From the NCBI GenBank assembly GCA_003243275.1, contig QFQR01000001.1, positions 496,001 through 560,000 of the forward strand: a stretch of 64,000 nucleotides of DNA. The letters are read 5' to 3'. The number at the start of each line of letters is the position of its first letter. Positions within the stretch are counted from its first letter, which is position 1. The notes beneath the pieces were generated by a model. That model did not search any database. It saw only the letters and a program-made list of their open reading frames with translations, and was not told the DNA's origin. A program made the translations under genes and the position numbers. Shown in pieces: positions 8,101 through 16,789 of this stretch. This DNA comes from Leifsonia xyli. GTDB lineage: Bacteria; Actinomycetota; Actinomycetes; Actinomycetales; Microbacteriaceae.

Positions 8101-9360
8101 GTGCGTACCAAGAAGCGTCTTGTCGCAGCACTAACAGCAACCCTGGCCGTCGTGGCCCTCACAGTCGCCGGATGCAGCAGCAATGCACCGGGCGACGGTC
8201 AGGGCGGGGACGGTGTCGGTCCGATCACGTTCGCGTCGGGCAAGGATCTGACGGGTGCGATGCCGCAACTGATCGACATGTGGAACAAGGAGAACCCCGA
8301 CCAGAAGGTGACGTTCCTGGAGCTCTCCGCTTCTCCGGATGACCAGCGCACCTCGTTCGTCCAGGACTTCCAGGCGAAGAGCGGACGGTACGACGTCATC
8401 TGGGGCGACGTGGTGTGGACGTCGGAGTTCGCGGCCTACGGCTGGCTCGAGCCGCTCGACGCGACGAAGGTCGCCGGTCCCGACATTCTGCCGGCCGCCG
8501 TGGCATCCGCCACGTACGACGGCAAGATCTGGGCAGCTCCGTTCATGACGAACGCCGGGCTTCTGTACTACCGGTCGGACCTCATCGACTCACCCCCCAC
8601 GACATGGGAGGAGCTCTCGGCGGATTGTGAGATCGCGAAGCAGAACAACATCGACTGCTACGCGGGCCAGTTTGCGCAGTACGAGGGTCTGACCGTGAAC
8701 GCTGCGGAGGCGATCAACTCCGCCGGCGGCACGTTCCTGAGTGACGACGGCAGCAAGGTGACCGTCGACTCGCCGGAGGCGCGCGAGGGGCTGCAGCACC
8801 TGGTGGACATGTTCAAGAACGGCGACGTCAACAAGGCGGCCATCACCTATCAGGAGCAAGAGAGCGCCAACGCGTTCCTGGACGGAAAACTGATGTTCCT
8901 GCGGAACTGGCCGTACGTGTACACCGCAGCCAGCGCCCCCGACTCCGTCATTGCCGGGAAGTTCGGGATGGCACAGCTGCCAGGCAAGGACGGCCTCGGA
9001 GTGTCGTCGTTGGGTGGCATCAACCTCGGCGTCTCCGCCTTCTCCAAGAACAAGGAGACCGCGAAGGCCTGGGTGGAGTGGATGCAGTCGGAGGAAGCGC
9101 AGAAGATTCTCGTCAGCGTCATGAACCAGGCCTCGGTGCGCAGCGATCTGTACACCGACCCGGAGCTGGTGGGGGTGTCGCCATACCTGCCGACGCTGCA
9201 GAAGGCTGAGCTGACGGCAGTCCCGCGCCCCGGTACGCCGAACTACAACGCCGTCAGCCTGGCGATCCAGAAGAACGCGTACGCAGCGCTGCAGGGCACG
9301 GTGTCAGTCGACGAAGCGATCACGCAGATGGCGGCCGACCTCGAGCAGGCCATCAAGTAG
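8101..9360 (+). CDS. Carbohydrate ABC transporter substrate-binding lipoprotein
   Basis: This 419-residue extracellular solute-binding protein starts at a GTG preceded by AGGAGAG. It has a lipoprotein signal ending in the lipobox TVAGC (Cys25). The mature part has the family-1 sugar-binder layout: ITFASGKDLTGAMPQLIDMWNKE near the N-terminus, YDVIWGDVVWTSEFAAYGWLEPLD around residue 105, APFMTNAGLLYYRSD around 140 and the late GGINLGVSAFSKNKETAKAWVEW hinge segment. It would capture a sugar or oligosaccharide and hand it to the two permeases that follow 22 nt downstream. The ligand is not predictable here, although trehalose/maltose-type binders share this pattern. Confidence 0.93.
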   Translation: MRTKKRLVAALTATLAVVALTVAGCSSNAPGDGQGGDGVGPITFASGKDLTGAMPQLIDMWNKENPDQKVTFLELSASPDDQRTSFVQDFQAKSGRYDVIWGDVVWTSEFAAYGWLEPLDATKVAGPDILPAAVASATYDGKIWAAPFMTNAGLLYYRSDLIDSPPTTWEELSADCEIAKQNNIDCYAGQFAQYEGLTVNAAEAINSAGGTFLSDDGSKVTVDSPEAREGLQHLVDMFKNGDVNKAAITYQEQESANAFLDGKLMFLRNWPYVYTAASAPDSVIAGKFGMAQLPGKDGLGVSSLGGINLGVSAFSKNKETAKAWVEWMQSEEAQKILVSVMNQASVRSDLYTDPELVGVSPYLPTLQKAELTAVPRPGTPNYNAVSLAIQKNAYAALQGTVSVDEAITQMAADLEQAIK

Positions 9361-9382
9361 ACCGAAGAGCAGAAGGCGAGCC

Positions 9383-10315
9383 ATGTCAGTCCTACTCGGC
9401 ACCGCACGGGAGCGCCGTCGGCGGCCCCACGAAACCCGAGAACGAGACGGCAGGCTCGCCTTCTGGCTCGTCATCCCCGCGATCGCCGTCCTCACGATCG
9501 TGATCGCCTTCCCGGTGGCCGCCTCGGTGATCCGTTCCTTCTTCGGGGATGGCATCCGCGAGACCCCGTTCGTCGGCTTCGACAACTACGCCGAAGCGCT
9601 TTGGGGATACGGCGCGAAAGAATTCTGGGCGTCGGCGGGCGTCACCTACCTCTTCGCCGGTGTCACCATCGTCCTAGAGACCTTGATCGGCCTGGGTATG
9701 GCGCTGGTCGCCAACCGCGCCTTCCGCGGCCGCGGAATCCTGCGCGCCGCAGTCCTCGTGCCATGGGCTGTGCCGACCGCGGTCGCGGCGGTGCTGTGGA
9801 AGTGGGCATTCGACCCGCAGGGAATCATCAACGCCCTTGCCGGATCCTCGATCGTCTGGACCGGTTCGACCGTACCCTCGATCGTGGCGATCGTCGTCAC
9901 CGACACCTGGAAAACCGCTCCGTTCGTCGCGCTCCTCATCCTCGCCGGGCTGCAGATCATCCCCGAGGAGGTCTACGAGGCCGCGAAGATCGACGGTGCC
10001 GGTGCGTTCAAGCGGTTCCTGTTCATCACGCTGCCGCTGGTCAAGCCCGCACTGTTGGTCGCCGTGCTGTTTCGGCTGCTGGACGCGCTGCGAATGTATG
10101 ACTTGCCCGAGATCATGACCAACGGTGCGAACGGCACCGCAACGCTGTCCGTGCTTGTTGTGCAATCCACCCTCAGCCAGCTCAAACCCGGGTACGGCGG
10201 GGCGCTCTCGACCATCACCTTCGTGCTGATCTTCGTCACCGCATACCTGTTCGTCCGCCTGCTCGGAGTGAACGCCGTCGACCAGGCCAGCGGCAAGAGA
10301 AGAGGCGACCGATGA
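9383..10315 (+). CDS. Sugar ABC transporter permease, MalF type
   Basis: The 310-residue protein has a basic cytoplasmic N-terminus, about six membrane helices and the EAA loop that contacts the ATPase (EEVYEAAKIDGAGAFKRF, around residues 195-212). It belongs to the MalF/UgpA class of binding-protein-dependent permeases. Its stop overlaps the ATG of the second permease by 4 nt, so the two are translated together and form the membrane heterodimer. Only the binding protein, both permeases and two enzymes are in the operon; no ATPase gene is present. Confidence 0.94.
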   Translation: MSVLLGTARERRRRPHETRERDGRLAFWLVIPAIAVLTIVIAFPVAASVIRSFFGDGIRETPFVGFDNYAEALWGYGAKEFWASAGVTYLFAGVTIVLETLIGLGMALVANRAFRGRGILRAAVLVPWAVPTAVAAVLWKWAFDPQGIINALAGSSIVWTGSTVPSIVAIVVTDTWKTAPFVALLILAGLQIIPEEVYEAAKIDGAGAFKRFLFITLPLVKPALLVAVLFRLLDALRMYDLPEIMTNGANGTATLSVLVVQSTLSQLKPGYGGALSTITFVLIFVTAYLFVRLLGVNAVDQASGKRRGDR

Positions 10316-11211
10316 TCCAGACGAGCACTGCCCCGGGTCGTGCGGGGGGCGCACCCGCTGCGACGGGCGTCACCCGTCGACGTCGACGCGTGAATTGGGG
10401 GGCTGGCGGACTATGGATCGCAGTGGTCGCGATCACCATCTTCTGCCTCGCACCGTTCTATTGGATGGTGGTGTCGAGCCTGAAGGGCCCGAACGAGATC
10501 TTCGACAACTCCCTGATTCCCCTCGAGCCCACCCTGATCAACTACGAGGCCGTCTTCGGCGCACAGAACACCTTCGTGCTGGCTTTGCGCAACAGTCTCA
10601 TCATCGCCAGCAGCGTCACCCTGGTGGCGCTGCTGTTCGGGATCTTCGCCTCGTATGCGATCGCCCGCCTGCAGTTCCGGGGGAAGAACCTGGTGCTCGG
10701 ACTGTTTCTGGCGACCTCGATGTTCCCGGGTGTGGCGATCCTGACCCCTCTGTTCCAGCTGTTCGCCGACCTCGGTTGGATTGACACCTACCAGGCGATG
10801 ATCATCCCCGACATCAGCTTCTCGCTCCCGCTCGGGGTATGGATCCTCACCAGCTTCTTCCGGGCCATGCCCTGGGAGCTCGAGGCGGCCGCGCGCGTCG
10901 ACGGTGCCACACGGGGGCAGGCCTTCCGAAAGATCATCCTGCCCCTAGCGGTGCCCGGCGTTTTCACCACGGCGATCCTGGTCTTCATCTCGGCATGGAA
11001 CGAATTCATGATCGCCAACTCGATGTCGCAGACCCCCGCGTCTCAGCCGGTGACGGTTGCGATCGCCCAGTTCACCGGCATCTCCCAATATGACAAGCCC
11101 TACGGCACTCAGATGGCCGCCGGTGTCATCGTGACCATCCCGCTGATCATCCTCGTGCTGATCTTCCAGCGTCGAATCATCAGCGGGTTGACCGCCGGTG
11201 GAGTGAAATGA
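10312..11211 (+). CDS. Sugar ABC transporter permease, MalG type
   Basis: This is the 299-residue MalG/UgpE-class partner. Six hydrophobic segments are visible, and the EAA motif reads MPWELEAAARVDGATRGQAF at about residues 183-202. The N-terminus is basic and Arg-rich. It overlaps the upstream permease and the downstream epimerase gene by 4 nt each. As no ATP-binding subunit lies nearby, the transporter probably uses a shared MsmX/MsiK-type ATPase encoded elsewhere, as is usual for actinobacterial sugar importers. Confidence 0.94.
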   Translation: MIQTSTAPGRAGGAPAATGVTRRRRRVNWGAGGLWIAVVAITIFCLAPFYWMVVSSLKGPNEIFDNSLIPLEPTLINYEAVFGAQNTFVLALRNSLIIASSVTLVALLFGIFASYAIARLQFRGKNLVLGLFLATSMFPGVAILTPLFQLFADLGWIDTYQAMIIPDISFSLPLGVWILTSFFRAMPWELEAAARVDGATRGQAFRKIILPLAVPGVFTTAILVFISAWNEFMIANSMSQTPASQPVTVAIAQFTGISQYDKPYGTQMAAGVIVTIPLIILVLIFQRRIISGLTAGGVK

Positions 11212-12227
11212 GGCCGCTGCGTGTGCTGGTGATCGGGGGCACCGGCATCATCAGCGCCGCCGTCGTCCGCGAAGCCCTCGTCCAGGGGCATGAGATTCAC
11301 GTCCTGAACCGCTCCGCGTCGGCTCTGCGGCCCGTCCCGGAAGGTGTACACCGACACCAGGGCGACATCCGCTCACCGGAATCCGTCGAACGAGCTATCG
11401 GCGACCTGAGTTTTGACGTCGTCGCTCAGTTCCTTGCGTTCCTGCCCGAGCACATCGAACAGGACCTGCACCTGTTCACCGGACGCACCGAGCAGTACGT
11501 GTTCGTCAGTTCCGCCTCCGCCTACCAGACACCACCCGTCCGGATCCCGGTCACGGAATCCACGCCCCTCGCCAACCCTTTCTGGCAATACTCCCGCGAC
11601 AAGATCGCCGCCGAAGACGTCTTGACCCAGGCGTATCGGCAGCGCGGGTTCCCGATGACGATCGTTCGCCCCTCACACACCTACGACCCGACCATGGTGC
11701 CCTTCGACGGCGGGTGGACGGTGGTCGATCGGATGCGGCGCGGTGCGGAGGTGATCGTTCCAGGTGACGGGACGTCGCAGTGGACCATCACCCACCACGC
11801 GGAGTTCGCGCGCGGATTCGTCGGTCTGTTCGGCCATCCCCAGGCGATCGGCGAGGCATTCCACATCACCTCCGACGAAGCCCCCACGTGGAATGCGATC
11901 TACGCGGCCATCGCTCACGCCGCCGGCGTGGAGCCGCGAATGGTGCACGTGGCCTCTGACGCGATCGCCGCCGCCGACCCCGCATGGGGGGCGGCACTGT
12001 TGGGAGACAAGGCCAACTCCATGGTCTTCGACAACAGCAAGATCCGGCGGCTGGTACCCAGCTTCACGCCGTCGATCCCCTTCGCGCGCGGCGCCGAGGA
12101 GATCATCGCGTGGCATGACGCCCACCCGGCGGCGAAAGTCGTCGACCCCATCGTCGACCAGCTCATGGACCGTCTTGCCGACGCCTACCGGCCCCGCCCC
12201 CTCACCATTAGGGAAGAAAACGAATGA
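11208..12227 (+). CDS. NAD-dependent epimerase/dehydratase-family (extended SDR) protein
   Basis: The 339-residue protein has an N-terminal Rossmann fold with the nucleotide motif VIGGTGIIS (residues 8-16) and the active-site pair Tyr128-x3-Lys132 (WQYSRDKIAAED), with SSASAY upstream as the catalytic Ser region. It resembles the atypical sugar-nucleotide-epimerase-like SDRs found beside sugar ABC importers. Coupling by a 4-nt overlap on both sides indicates that it acts on the imported sugar or a derivative, but the reaction (epimerisation, dehydration or oxidation) cannot be assigned from sequence. Confidence 0.88.
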   Translation: MRPLRVLVIGGTGIISAAVVREALVQGHEIHVLNRSASALRPVPEGVHRHQGDIRSPESVERAIGDLSFDVVAQFLAFLPEHIEQDLHLFTGRTEQYVFVSSASAYQTPPVRIPVTESTPLANPFWQYSRDKIAAEDVLTQAYRQRGFPMTIVRPSHTYDPTMVPFDGGWTVVDRMRRGAEVIVPGDGTSQWTITHHAEFARGFVGLFGHPQAIGEAFHITSDEAPTWNAIYAAIAHAAGVEPRMVHVASDAIAAADPAWGAALLGDKANSMVFDNSKIRRLVPSFTPSIPFARGAEEIIAWHDAHPAAKVVDPIVDQLMDRLADAYRPRPLTIREENE

Positions 12228-13243
12228 AATACATCCCGCTCGGGCGCTCCGGCGCCGTCGTCTCGAACCTCGCACTGGGGACGATGACCTTCGGATCGGA
12301 GACCGACGCTGACGAAGCATCCGCCCAGCTCGACCTCTACATCGAAAGCGGGGGGATCCTGATCGAGACCGCCGACGTCTATGGTGCCGGCCGTGCCGAG
12401 CAGATCGTAGGCACCTGGCTCAGCACTGCCGGTGCTGCTATGCGGGACCGGGTGTTTCTGGCGGGTAAGGGGCGCTTCCCGGTCGGGATTGAGCCGCGCG
12501 ACGCAGGCCTCTCACGCCGACATCTTCGCCGCGCCCTGGACGCCAGCCTGCGCAGGCTCGGTGTGGAGCACCTCGACCTCTATCAGGTGCACGCATGGGA
12601 TCCCGTCACGCCGTTGGAAGAGACACTCGGGTTCCTCGAGGACGCCGTCCACGCCGGGAAGATCGACTACGCGGGTCTGTCCAATTTCACCGGCTGGCAG
12701 ATCGCGCAGGCTGCCGCGACCGTGCGCGAACGTTTCCCCCTGGTCTCCATGCAACCGCAGTACAACCTCCTCGCCCGCGAGGTGGAATGGGAGATCATCC
12801 CCGCCTGCGAGGCAAACGGCCTCGGAGTGCTGCCCTGGTCACCCCTGGGCGGGGGGTGGCTGACCGGCAAGTATCGACCCGACGCGCGACCCACCGGTGC
12901 CACGCGCCTCGGAGAGGACCCCAACCGCGGCGTCGAGGCCTACGATGCCCGCTCCGCTCAGCCTCGCACCTGGCGAGTGCTGGATGAACTGCAGCGGATT
13001 GCCACCGCGCACGGTCACTCCATGTCCCGCATCGCCCTCGCTTGGCTCGCGTCTCGTCCGAGCGTCACCTCGATCGTCCTCGGCGCCCGCACCACCGCTC
13101 AGCTGGCCGACAACCTCGGCATGAACGATGTCACCCTCACAACCGCTGATCTCATGGCGCTCGACCAGGCCAGCGACCCTGAGCCGGCATCATGGCCGTA
13201 CGGAGCCGCCGGCCTCGAACAGCGCTCGCGGGCTGTCGGCTGA
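12224..13243 (+). CDS. Aldo/keto reductase of the sugar operon
   Basis: This 339-residue TIM-barrel oxidoreductase carries the AKR tetrad: Asp and Tyr in ETADVYGAG (around residues 47-55), Lys in LAGKGRF and His in YQVHAWD. The C-terminal NADPH-binding segment (RIALAWLASRPSVTSIVLGART) is intact. Its ATG overlaps the SDR stop by 4 nt, making it the last gene of the LacI-controlled operon. An SDR and an AKR following an importer suggest an oxidoreductive sugar pathway, which is inferred from context only. Confidence 0.93.
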   Translation: MKYIPLGRSGAVVSNLALGTMTFGSETDADEASAQLDLYIESGGILIETADVYGAGRAEQIVGTWLSTAGAAMRDRVFLAGKGRFPVGIEPRDAGLSRRHLRRALDASLRRLGVEHLDLYQVHAWDPVTPLEETLGFLEDAVHAGKIDYAGLSNFTGWQIAQAAATVRERFPLVSMQPQYNLLAREVEWEIIPACEANGLGVLPWSPLGGGWLTGKYRPDARPTGATRLGEDPNRGVEAYDARSAQPRTWRVLDELQRIATAHGHSMSRIALAWLASRPSVTSIVLGARTTAQLADNLGMNDVTLTTADLMALDQASDPEPASWPYGAAGLEQRSRAVG

Positions 13244-13332
13244 CAAGCCCCGCTACGAGGCAGAAAGGCTGGTGCACGGGAGTCGCGACTGAGCGACAGA
13301 TCGATCGAACGTCGGCCGGGGTCACCGAGTTC

Positions 13333-13350
13333 GCGCGGGAGCGCCCGCGC
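13333..13350. terminator. GC-rich hairpin between convergent genes
   Basis: GCGCGGG (13333-13339) and CCCGCGC (13344-13350) pair perfectly around the tetraloop AGCG. The hairpin lies 8 nt beyond the aldehyde dehydrogenase stop and faces the end of the sugar operon, so it could serve both transcripts. There is no U-tract. Confidence 0.5.
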
Positions 13351-13357
13351 CCCCGCA

Positions 13358-14794
13358 CTACTCGCCGATGTAGCTCATCACGTGCTTGATACGGGTGTAG
13401 TCCTCGAAGCCGTACATCGAGAGGTCCTTGCCGTATCCGGAGTGCTTGAAACCGCCGTGCGGCATCTCGGCGACCAGCGGGATGTGCGTGTTGATCCACA
13501 CGCAGCCGAAGTCGAGGTGCTTCGCGAAGCGCATCGCGCGACCGTGGTCCGAGGTCCACACGCTCGAGGCCAGCCCGTACTGCACGCCGTTCGCCCAGGC
13601 GAGCGCCTCCGCCTCATCCGAGAAGGTCTGCACGGTGATCACCGGCCCGAAGATCTCGTTCTGGATGGCGTCGTCGTCCTGGCGCAGCGCGTCGACGATC
13701 GTCGGCTCGATGAAGTAGCCGCTGCCCGCCTTGCGCTCGCCCCCGGTCACGATCTGGGCGTGCGACGGCAACGCGCCGATCACGCCGAGCACGCGATCGA
13801 ACTGGGCCGCATTGTTCACCGGGCCGAAGAAGGTGTCCGGATCCCCCGGCGCGCCCGTCGTGACATTCTCCGCCACATAGGCGGCGAGCGCCGCGAGGAA
13901 CGCGTCGTGCGCGTCCTTGTGCACGAGCACACGGGTCGCCGCGGTGCAGTCCTGGCCCGCGTTGAAGTAGCCCGCGACCGCGATGCCCTCGGCCGCCTTC
14001 GCCATGTCCGCATCCGGGAACACGATCACCGGCGCCTTGCCGCCGAGCTCCAGGTGCACCCGCTTCAGGTCGGAGGACGCCGACCGCGCCACCTCCATCC
14101 CCGCGCGCACCGAACCGGTGATCGACACCATCTGGGGCGTCTTGTGCTCCACCATCCGGGCACCCGTCGTGCGGTCACCCGTGATGACGTTGAGCACGCC
14201 AGGCGGCAGGAACTCGGCCGCGATCTCGGCGAGCAGCAGCGTCGACTGCGGGGTGGTGTCCGACGGCTTCAGCACGCTCGTGTTGCCTGCCGCGATCGCC
14301 GGCGCGAACTTCCACACCGCCATGTTGAGCGGGTAGTTCCACGGGGTCACCTGGCCGATCACCCCGATCGGCTCGCGGCGGATCGAGCTCGTGTGGTCCT
14401 TCATGTACTCGGCGCTCGCCCGGCCCTCCAGGTTGCGGGCGGCGCCCGCGAAGAAGCGGATCTGGTCGACCGAGAGCATGATCTCGTCGCCGACGAGGCT
14501 CGCGCGCGGCTTGCCGGTGTCCTGCGACTCCAGGTCGGCGAACTCCTCGGCGCGTTCCTCCATCCGGTCGGCGATCCGGAACAGGGCGAGCTGCCGCTCC
14601 GCCGGGGTCGCCTCGCCCCAGCTCTCGAACGCGGATGCCGCAGCCGCGAACGCGGCATCCACATCCGCCTGCCCCGACACGGGCGAGCTCGCATAGCTCT
14701 GCTCGGTCGCCGGGTCGATGACCTCGAAGCTGTCGTCGCCGCGTGCGTCGACATACTCGCCATTGATGAAGTTGCGCAGAATCCGTTCGGCCAT
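13358..14794 (-). CDS. Aldehyde dehydrogenase, gamma-aminobutyraldehyde dehydrogenase type
   Basis: The 478-residue enzyme has the ALDH hallmarks: the NAD-site segment TPWNYPLNMAVWKFAPAIAAGN around residue 150, the general base Glu in LELGGKAP near 250 and the catalytic Cys in GQDCTAATR near 285. The segment QIRFFAGAARNLEG is typical of gamma-aminobutyraldehyde/betaine-aldehyde enzymes. It would oxidise 4-aminobutanal to GABA. It is divergent from an Lrp regulator, an aminotransferase and an amine-type FAD oxidase, which fits putrescine or another diamine as carbon and nitrogen source. The substrate is inferred from context. Confidence 0.9.
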   Translation of the reverse strand: MAERILRNFINGEYVDARGDDSFEVIDPATEQSYASSPVSGQADVDAAFAAAASAFESWGEATPAERQLALFRIADRMEERAEEFADLESQDTGKPRASLVGDEIMLSVDQIRFFAGAARNLEGRASAEYMKDHTSSIRREPIGVIGQVTPWNYPLNMAVWKFAPAIAAGNTSVLKPSDTTPQSTLLLAEIAAEFLPPGVLNVITGDRTTGARMVEHKTPQMVSITGSVRAGMEVARSASSDLKRVHLELGGKAPVIVFPDADMAKAAEGIAVAGYFNAGQDCTAATRVLVHKDAHDAFLAALAAYVAENVTTGAPGDPDTFFGPVNNAAQFDRVLGVIGALPSHAQIVTGGERKAGSGYFIEPTIVDALRQDDDAIQNEIFGPVITVQTFSDEAEALAWANGVQYGLASSVWTSDHGRAMRFAKHLDFGCVWINTHIPLVAEMPHGGFKHSGYGKDLSMYGFEDYTRIKHVMSYIGE

Positions 14795-14872
14795 GTGCTC
14801 ACCCTAACCGCTCCCGAGTGCCCCCGGAACTGCTGATTTCGTCGTTGCGACACGCTCACGTTGCGGATTCGT

Positions 14873-14901
14873 TTGTCAAGCCCCTCCCGTGGTGAGAGAA
14901 T
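14873..14901 (+). promoter_or_regulatory. Promoter of the Lrp regulator gene, near-leaderless
   Basis: A -35 box TTGTCA (14873-14878) and a -10 box GAGAAT (14896-14901) are 17 nt apart. The ATG begins 7 nt after the -10, so transcription should start at or within a base of the start codon. Confidence 0.6.
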
Positions 14902-14908
14902 CGAACGC

Positions 14909-15376
14909 ATGACGCCCCGAAACCGCCCGATCGCCCTCGATGAGGTGTCGAAAGCGATCATCGAGCAGCTCCAGGAAGACGGTCGGCGCTCCTACGCGGA
15001 GATCGGCAAAGCCGTCGGGCTCTCCGAAGCGGCCGTGCGCCAACGGGTGCAGAAGCTCACCGAGGCGGGCGTCATGCAGGTGGTCGCCGTCACCGACCCG
15101 ATGCAGCTGGGCTTCTACCGCCAGGCGATGGTCGGCATCCGCGTCACCGGCGACAGCCGCGCGGTCGCCGAACAGCTCGCCGAGATCCCGGCCGTCGACT
15201 ACGTCGTGCTCACCGCCGGCAGCTTCGACCTGCTCGCCGAGGTCGTGTGCGAGAACGACGACGACCTGATCGAACTGCTCAACCAGCGCATCCGCAGCAT
15301 CGCGGGCGTGCAGGCCACCGAGACCTTCGTCTATCTGAAGCTGCAAAAGCAGCTCTACAACTGGGGAACCAGGTGA
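14909..15376 (+). CDS. Lrp/AsnC-family transcriptional regulator
   Basis: The 155-residue protein has an N-terminal winged HTH (IIEQLQEDGRRSYAEIGKAVGLSEAAVRQRVQKLTEAGV, about residues 15-50) and a C-terminal RAM effector domain (VGIRVTGDSRAVAEQLAEIP, then VLTAGSFDLLAEVVCE). I place the start at the ATG 14909 rather than an in-frame upstream codon at 14861, because a good promoter lies 7 nt before it. It is 7 nt upstream of the aminotransferase and divergent from the aldehyde dehydrogenase, so it probably senses an amine or amino acid and controls both transcripts. Confidence 0.92.
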   Translation: MTPRNRPIALDEVSKAIIEQLQEDGRRSYAEIGKAVGLSEAAVRQRVQKLTEAGVMQVVAVTDPMQLGFYRQAMVGIRVTGDSRAVAEQLAEIPAVDYVVLTAGSFDLLAEVVCENDDDLIELLNQRIRSIAGVQATETFVYLKLQKQLYNWGTR

Positions 15377-15383
15377 TCACACC

Positions 15384-16787
15384 ATGACCATGATCGACAA
15401 CGCACTCAGCGCGCAGACCGAAGAGGAGCTGCAGCAGAAGGCCAAAGACCACCTCTGGATGCACTTCGCACGCCAGTCGGTGCTCGAAGAGCACGGTGCA
15501 CCCATCATCGTGAAGGGCGACGGCCACCACATCTGGGACTCGCACGGCAAGAAGTACTTCGACGGCCTGTCCGGGCTCTTCGTCGTGAACGCCGGGCACG
15601 GTCGCAAGCGCCTCGCGGAGGTCGCCGCCAAGCAGGCCGAAGAGCTCGCCTTCTTCCCGCTCTGGTCCTACGCCCACCCGGCCGCGATCGAGCTGGCCGA
15701 CCGGCTCGCCGACTACGCGCCGGGCGACCTCAACCGCGTCTTCTTCACGACCGGCGGCGGCGAAGCGGTCGAGACCGCCTTCAAGCTCGCCAAGTACTAC
15801 TGGAAGCTGCAGGGCCGCCCCACCAAGCACAAGGTGATCTCGCGCTACGTGGCCTACCACGGCACGCCGCAGGGCGCGCTCGCCATCACCGGCATCCCCG
15901 CCATGAAGGAGATGTTCGAGCCGATCACCCCTGGCGGCTTCCGTGTGCCGAACACCAACTTCTACCGCGCGGCCGAGATGGGCTACGAGGGCGCCTCGCT
16001 CGAGGGCTTCGGCCAGTGGGCCGCCAACCGCATCGAGGAGATGATCCTCTTCGAAGGCCCCGAGACGGTCGCGGCGGTCTTCCTCGAACCGGTGCAGAAC
16101 TCCGGCGGATGCTTCCCCCCTCCCCCCGGCTACTTCCAGCGGGTGCGGGAGATCTGCGACAAGTACGACGTGCTGCTCGTCGCCGACGAGGTCATCACCG
16201 GCTTCGGGCGCATCGGCGACATGTTCGCCTCCACGACGTACGACATCCGTCCCGACATGATCACCTGCGCCAAGGGCATGACGAGCGGCTACTCCCCCAT
16301 CGGCGCGTGCATCGTGAGCGATCGCCTCTATGAGCCGTTCCGGCACGGCACGACCGCGTTCTACCACGGCTACACCTTCGGCGGGCACCCGGTCTCGAGC
16401 GCCGTCGCGCTCGAGAACCTCGCGATCTTCGAAGAGGAGGGGCTCGTCGAGCGGGTGAAGCAGAACTCCCCCGTCTTCCGCCAGACCCTCGAGAAGCTCC
16501 TCGACCTGCCGATCGTCGGCGACGTGCGCGGCGACGGCTACTTCTTCGGCATCGAGCTCGTGAAAGACAAGGCCACCCGCGAGACCTTCGACGACGACGA
16601 GTCGGAGCGTCTGCTGCGCGGCTTCCTCTCGAAGGCGCTGTTCGACGCGGGCCTCTACTGCCGCGCCGACGACCGCGGCGACCCGGTGGTGCAGCTTGCG
16701 CCGCCGCTCACCATCGGCCCGGCCGAGTTCGACGAGATCGAGGGCATCCTGCGGTCGGTGCTCACCGAGGCCTGGTCGCGGCTCTAG
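15384..16787 (+). CDS. Class III omega-aminotransferase (putrescine/GABA/beta-alanine type)
   Basis: The 467-residue PLP enzyme shows the class III fold: the WDSHGKKYFDGLSGLFVVNAGHG substrate loop, FFTTGGGEAVETAFKLA phosphate-binding loop, VADEVITGFGRIG with the Asp that contacts the pyridine N, and the Schiff-base Lys in ITCAKGMTSGYSP around residue 298. It resembles omega-amino acid:pyruvate and putrescine aminotransferases. It would deaminate a terminal amine to the aldehyde used by the divergent dehydrogenase. It follows the Lrp gene by 7 nt and precedes the FAD oxidoreductase by 2 nt. The exact amine is not determined. Confidence 0.92.
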   Translation: MTMIDNALSAQTEEELQQKAKDHLWMHFARQSVLEEHGAPIIVKGDGHHIWDSHGKKYFDGLSGLFVVNAGHGRKRLAEVAAKQAEELAFFPLWSYAHPAAIELADRLADYAPGDLNRVFFTTGGGEAVETAFKLAKYYWKLQGRPTKHKVISRYVAYHGTPQGALAITGIPAMKEMFEPITPGGFRVPNTNFYRAAEMGYEGASLEGFGQWAANRIEEMILFEGPETVAAVFLEPVQNSGGCFPPPPGYFQRVREICDKYDVLLVADEVITGFGRIGDMFASTTYDIRPDMITCAKGMTSGYSPIGACIVSDRLYEPFRHGTTAFYHGYTFGGHPVSSAVALENLAIFEEEGLVERVKQNSPVFRQTLEKLLDLPIVGDVRGDGYFFGIELVKDKATRETFDDDESERLLRGFLSKALFDAGLYCRADDRGDPVVQLAPPLTIGPAEFDEIEGILRSVLTEAWSRL

Positions 16788-16789
16788 GG

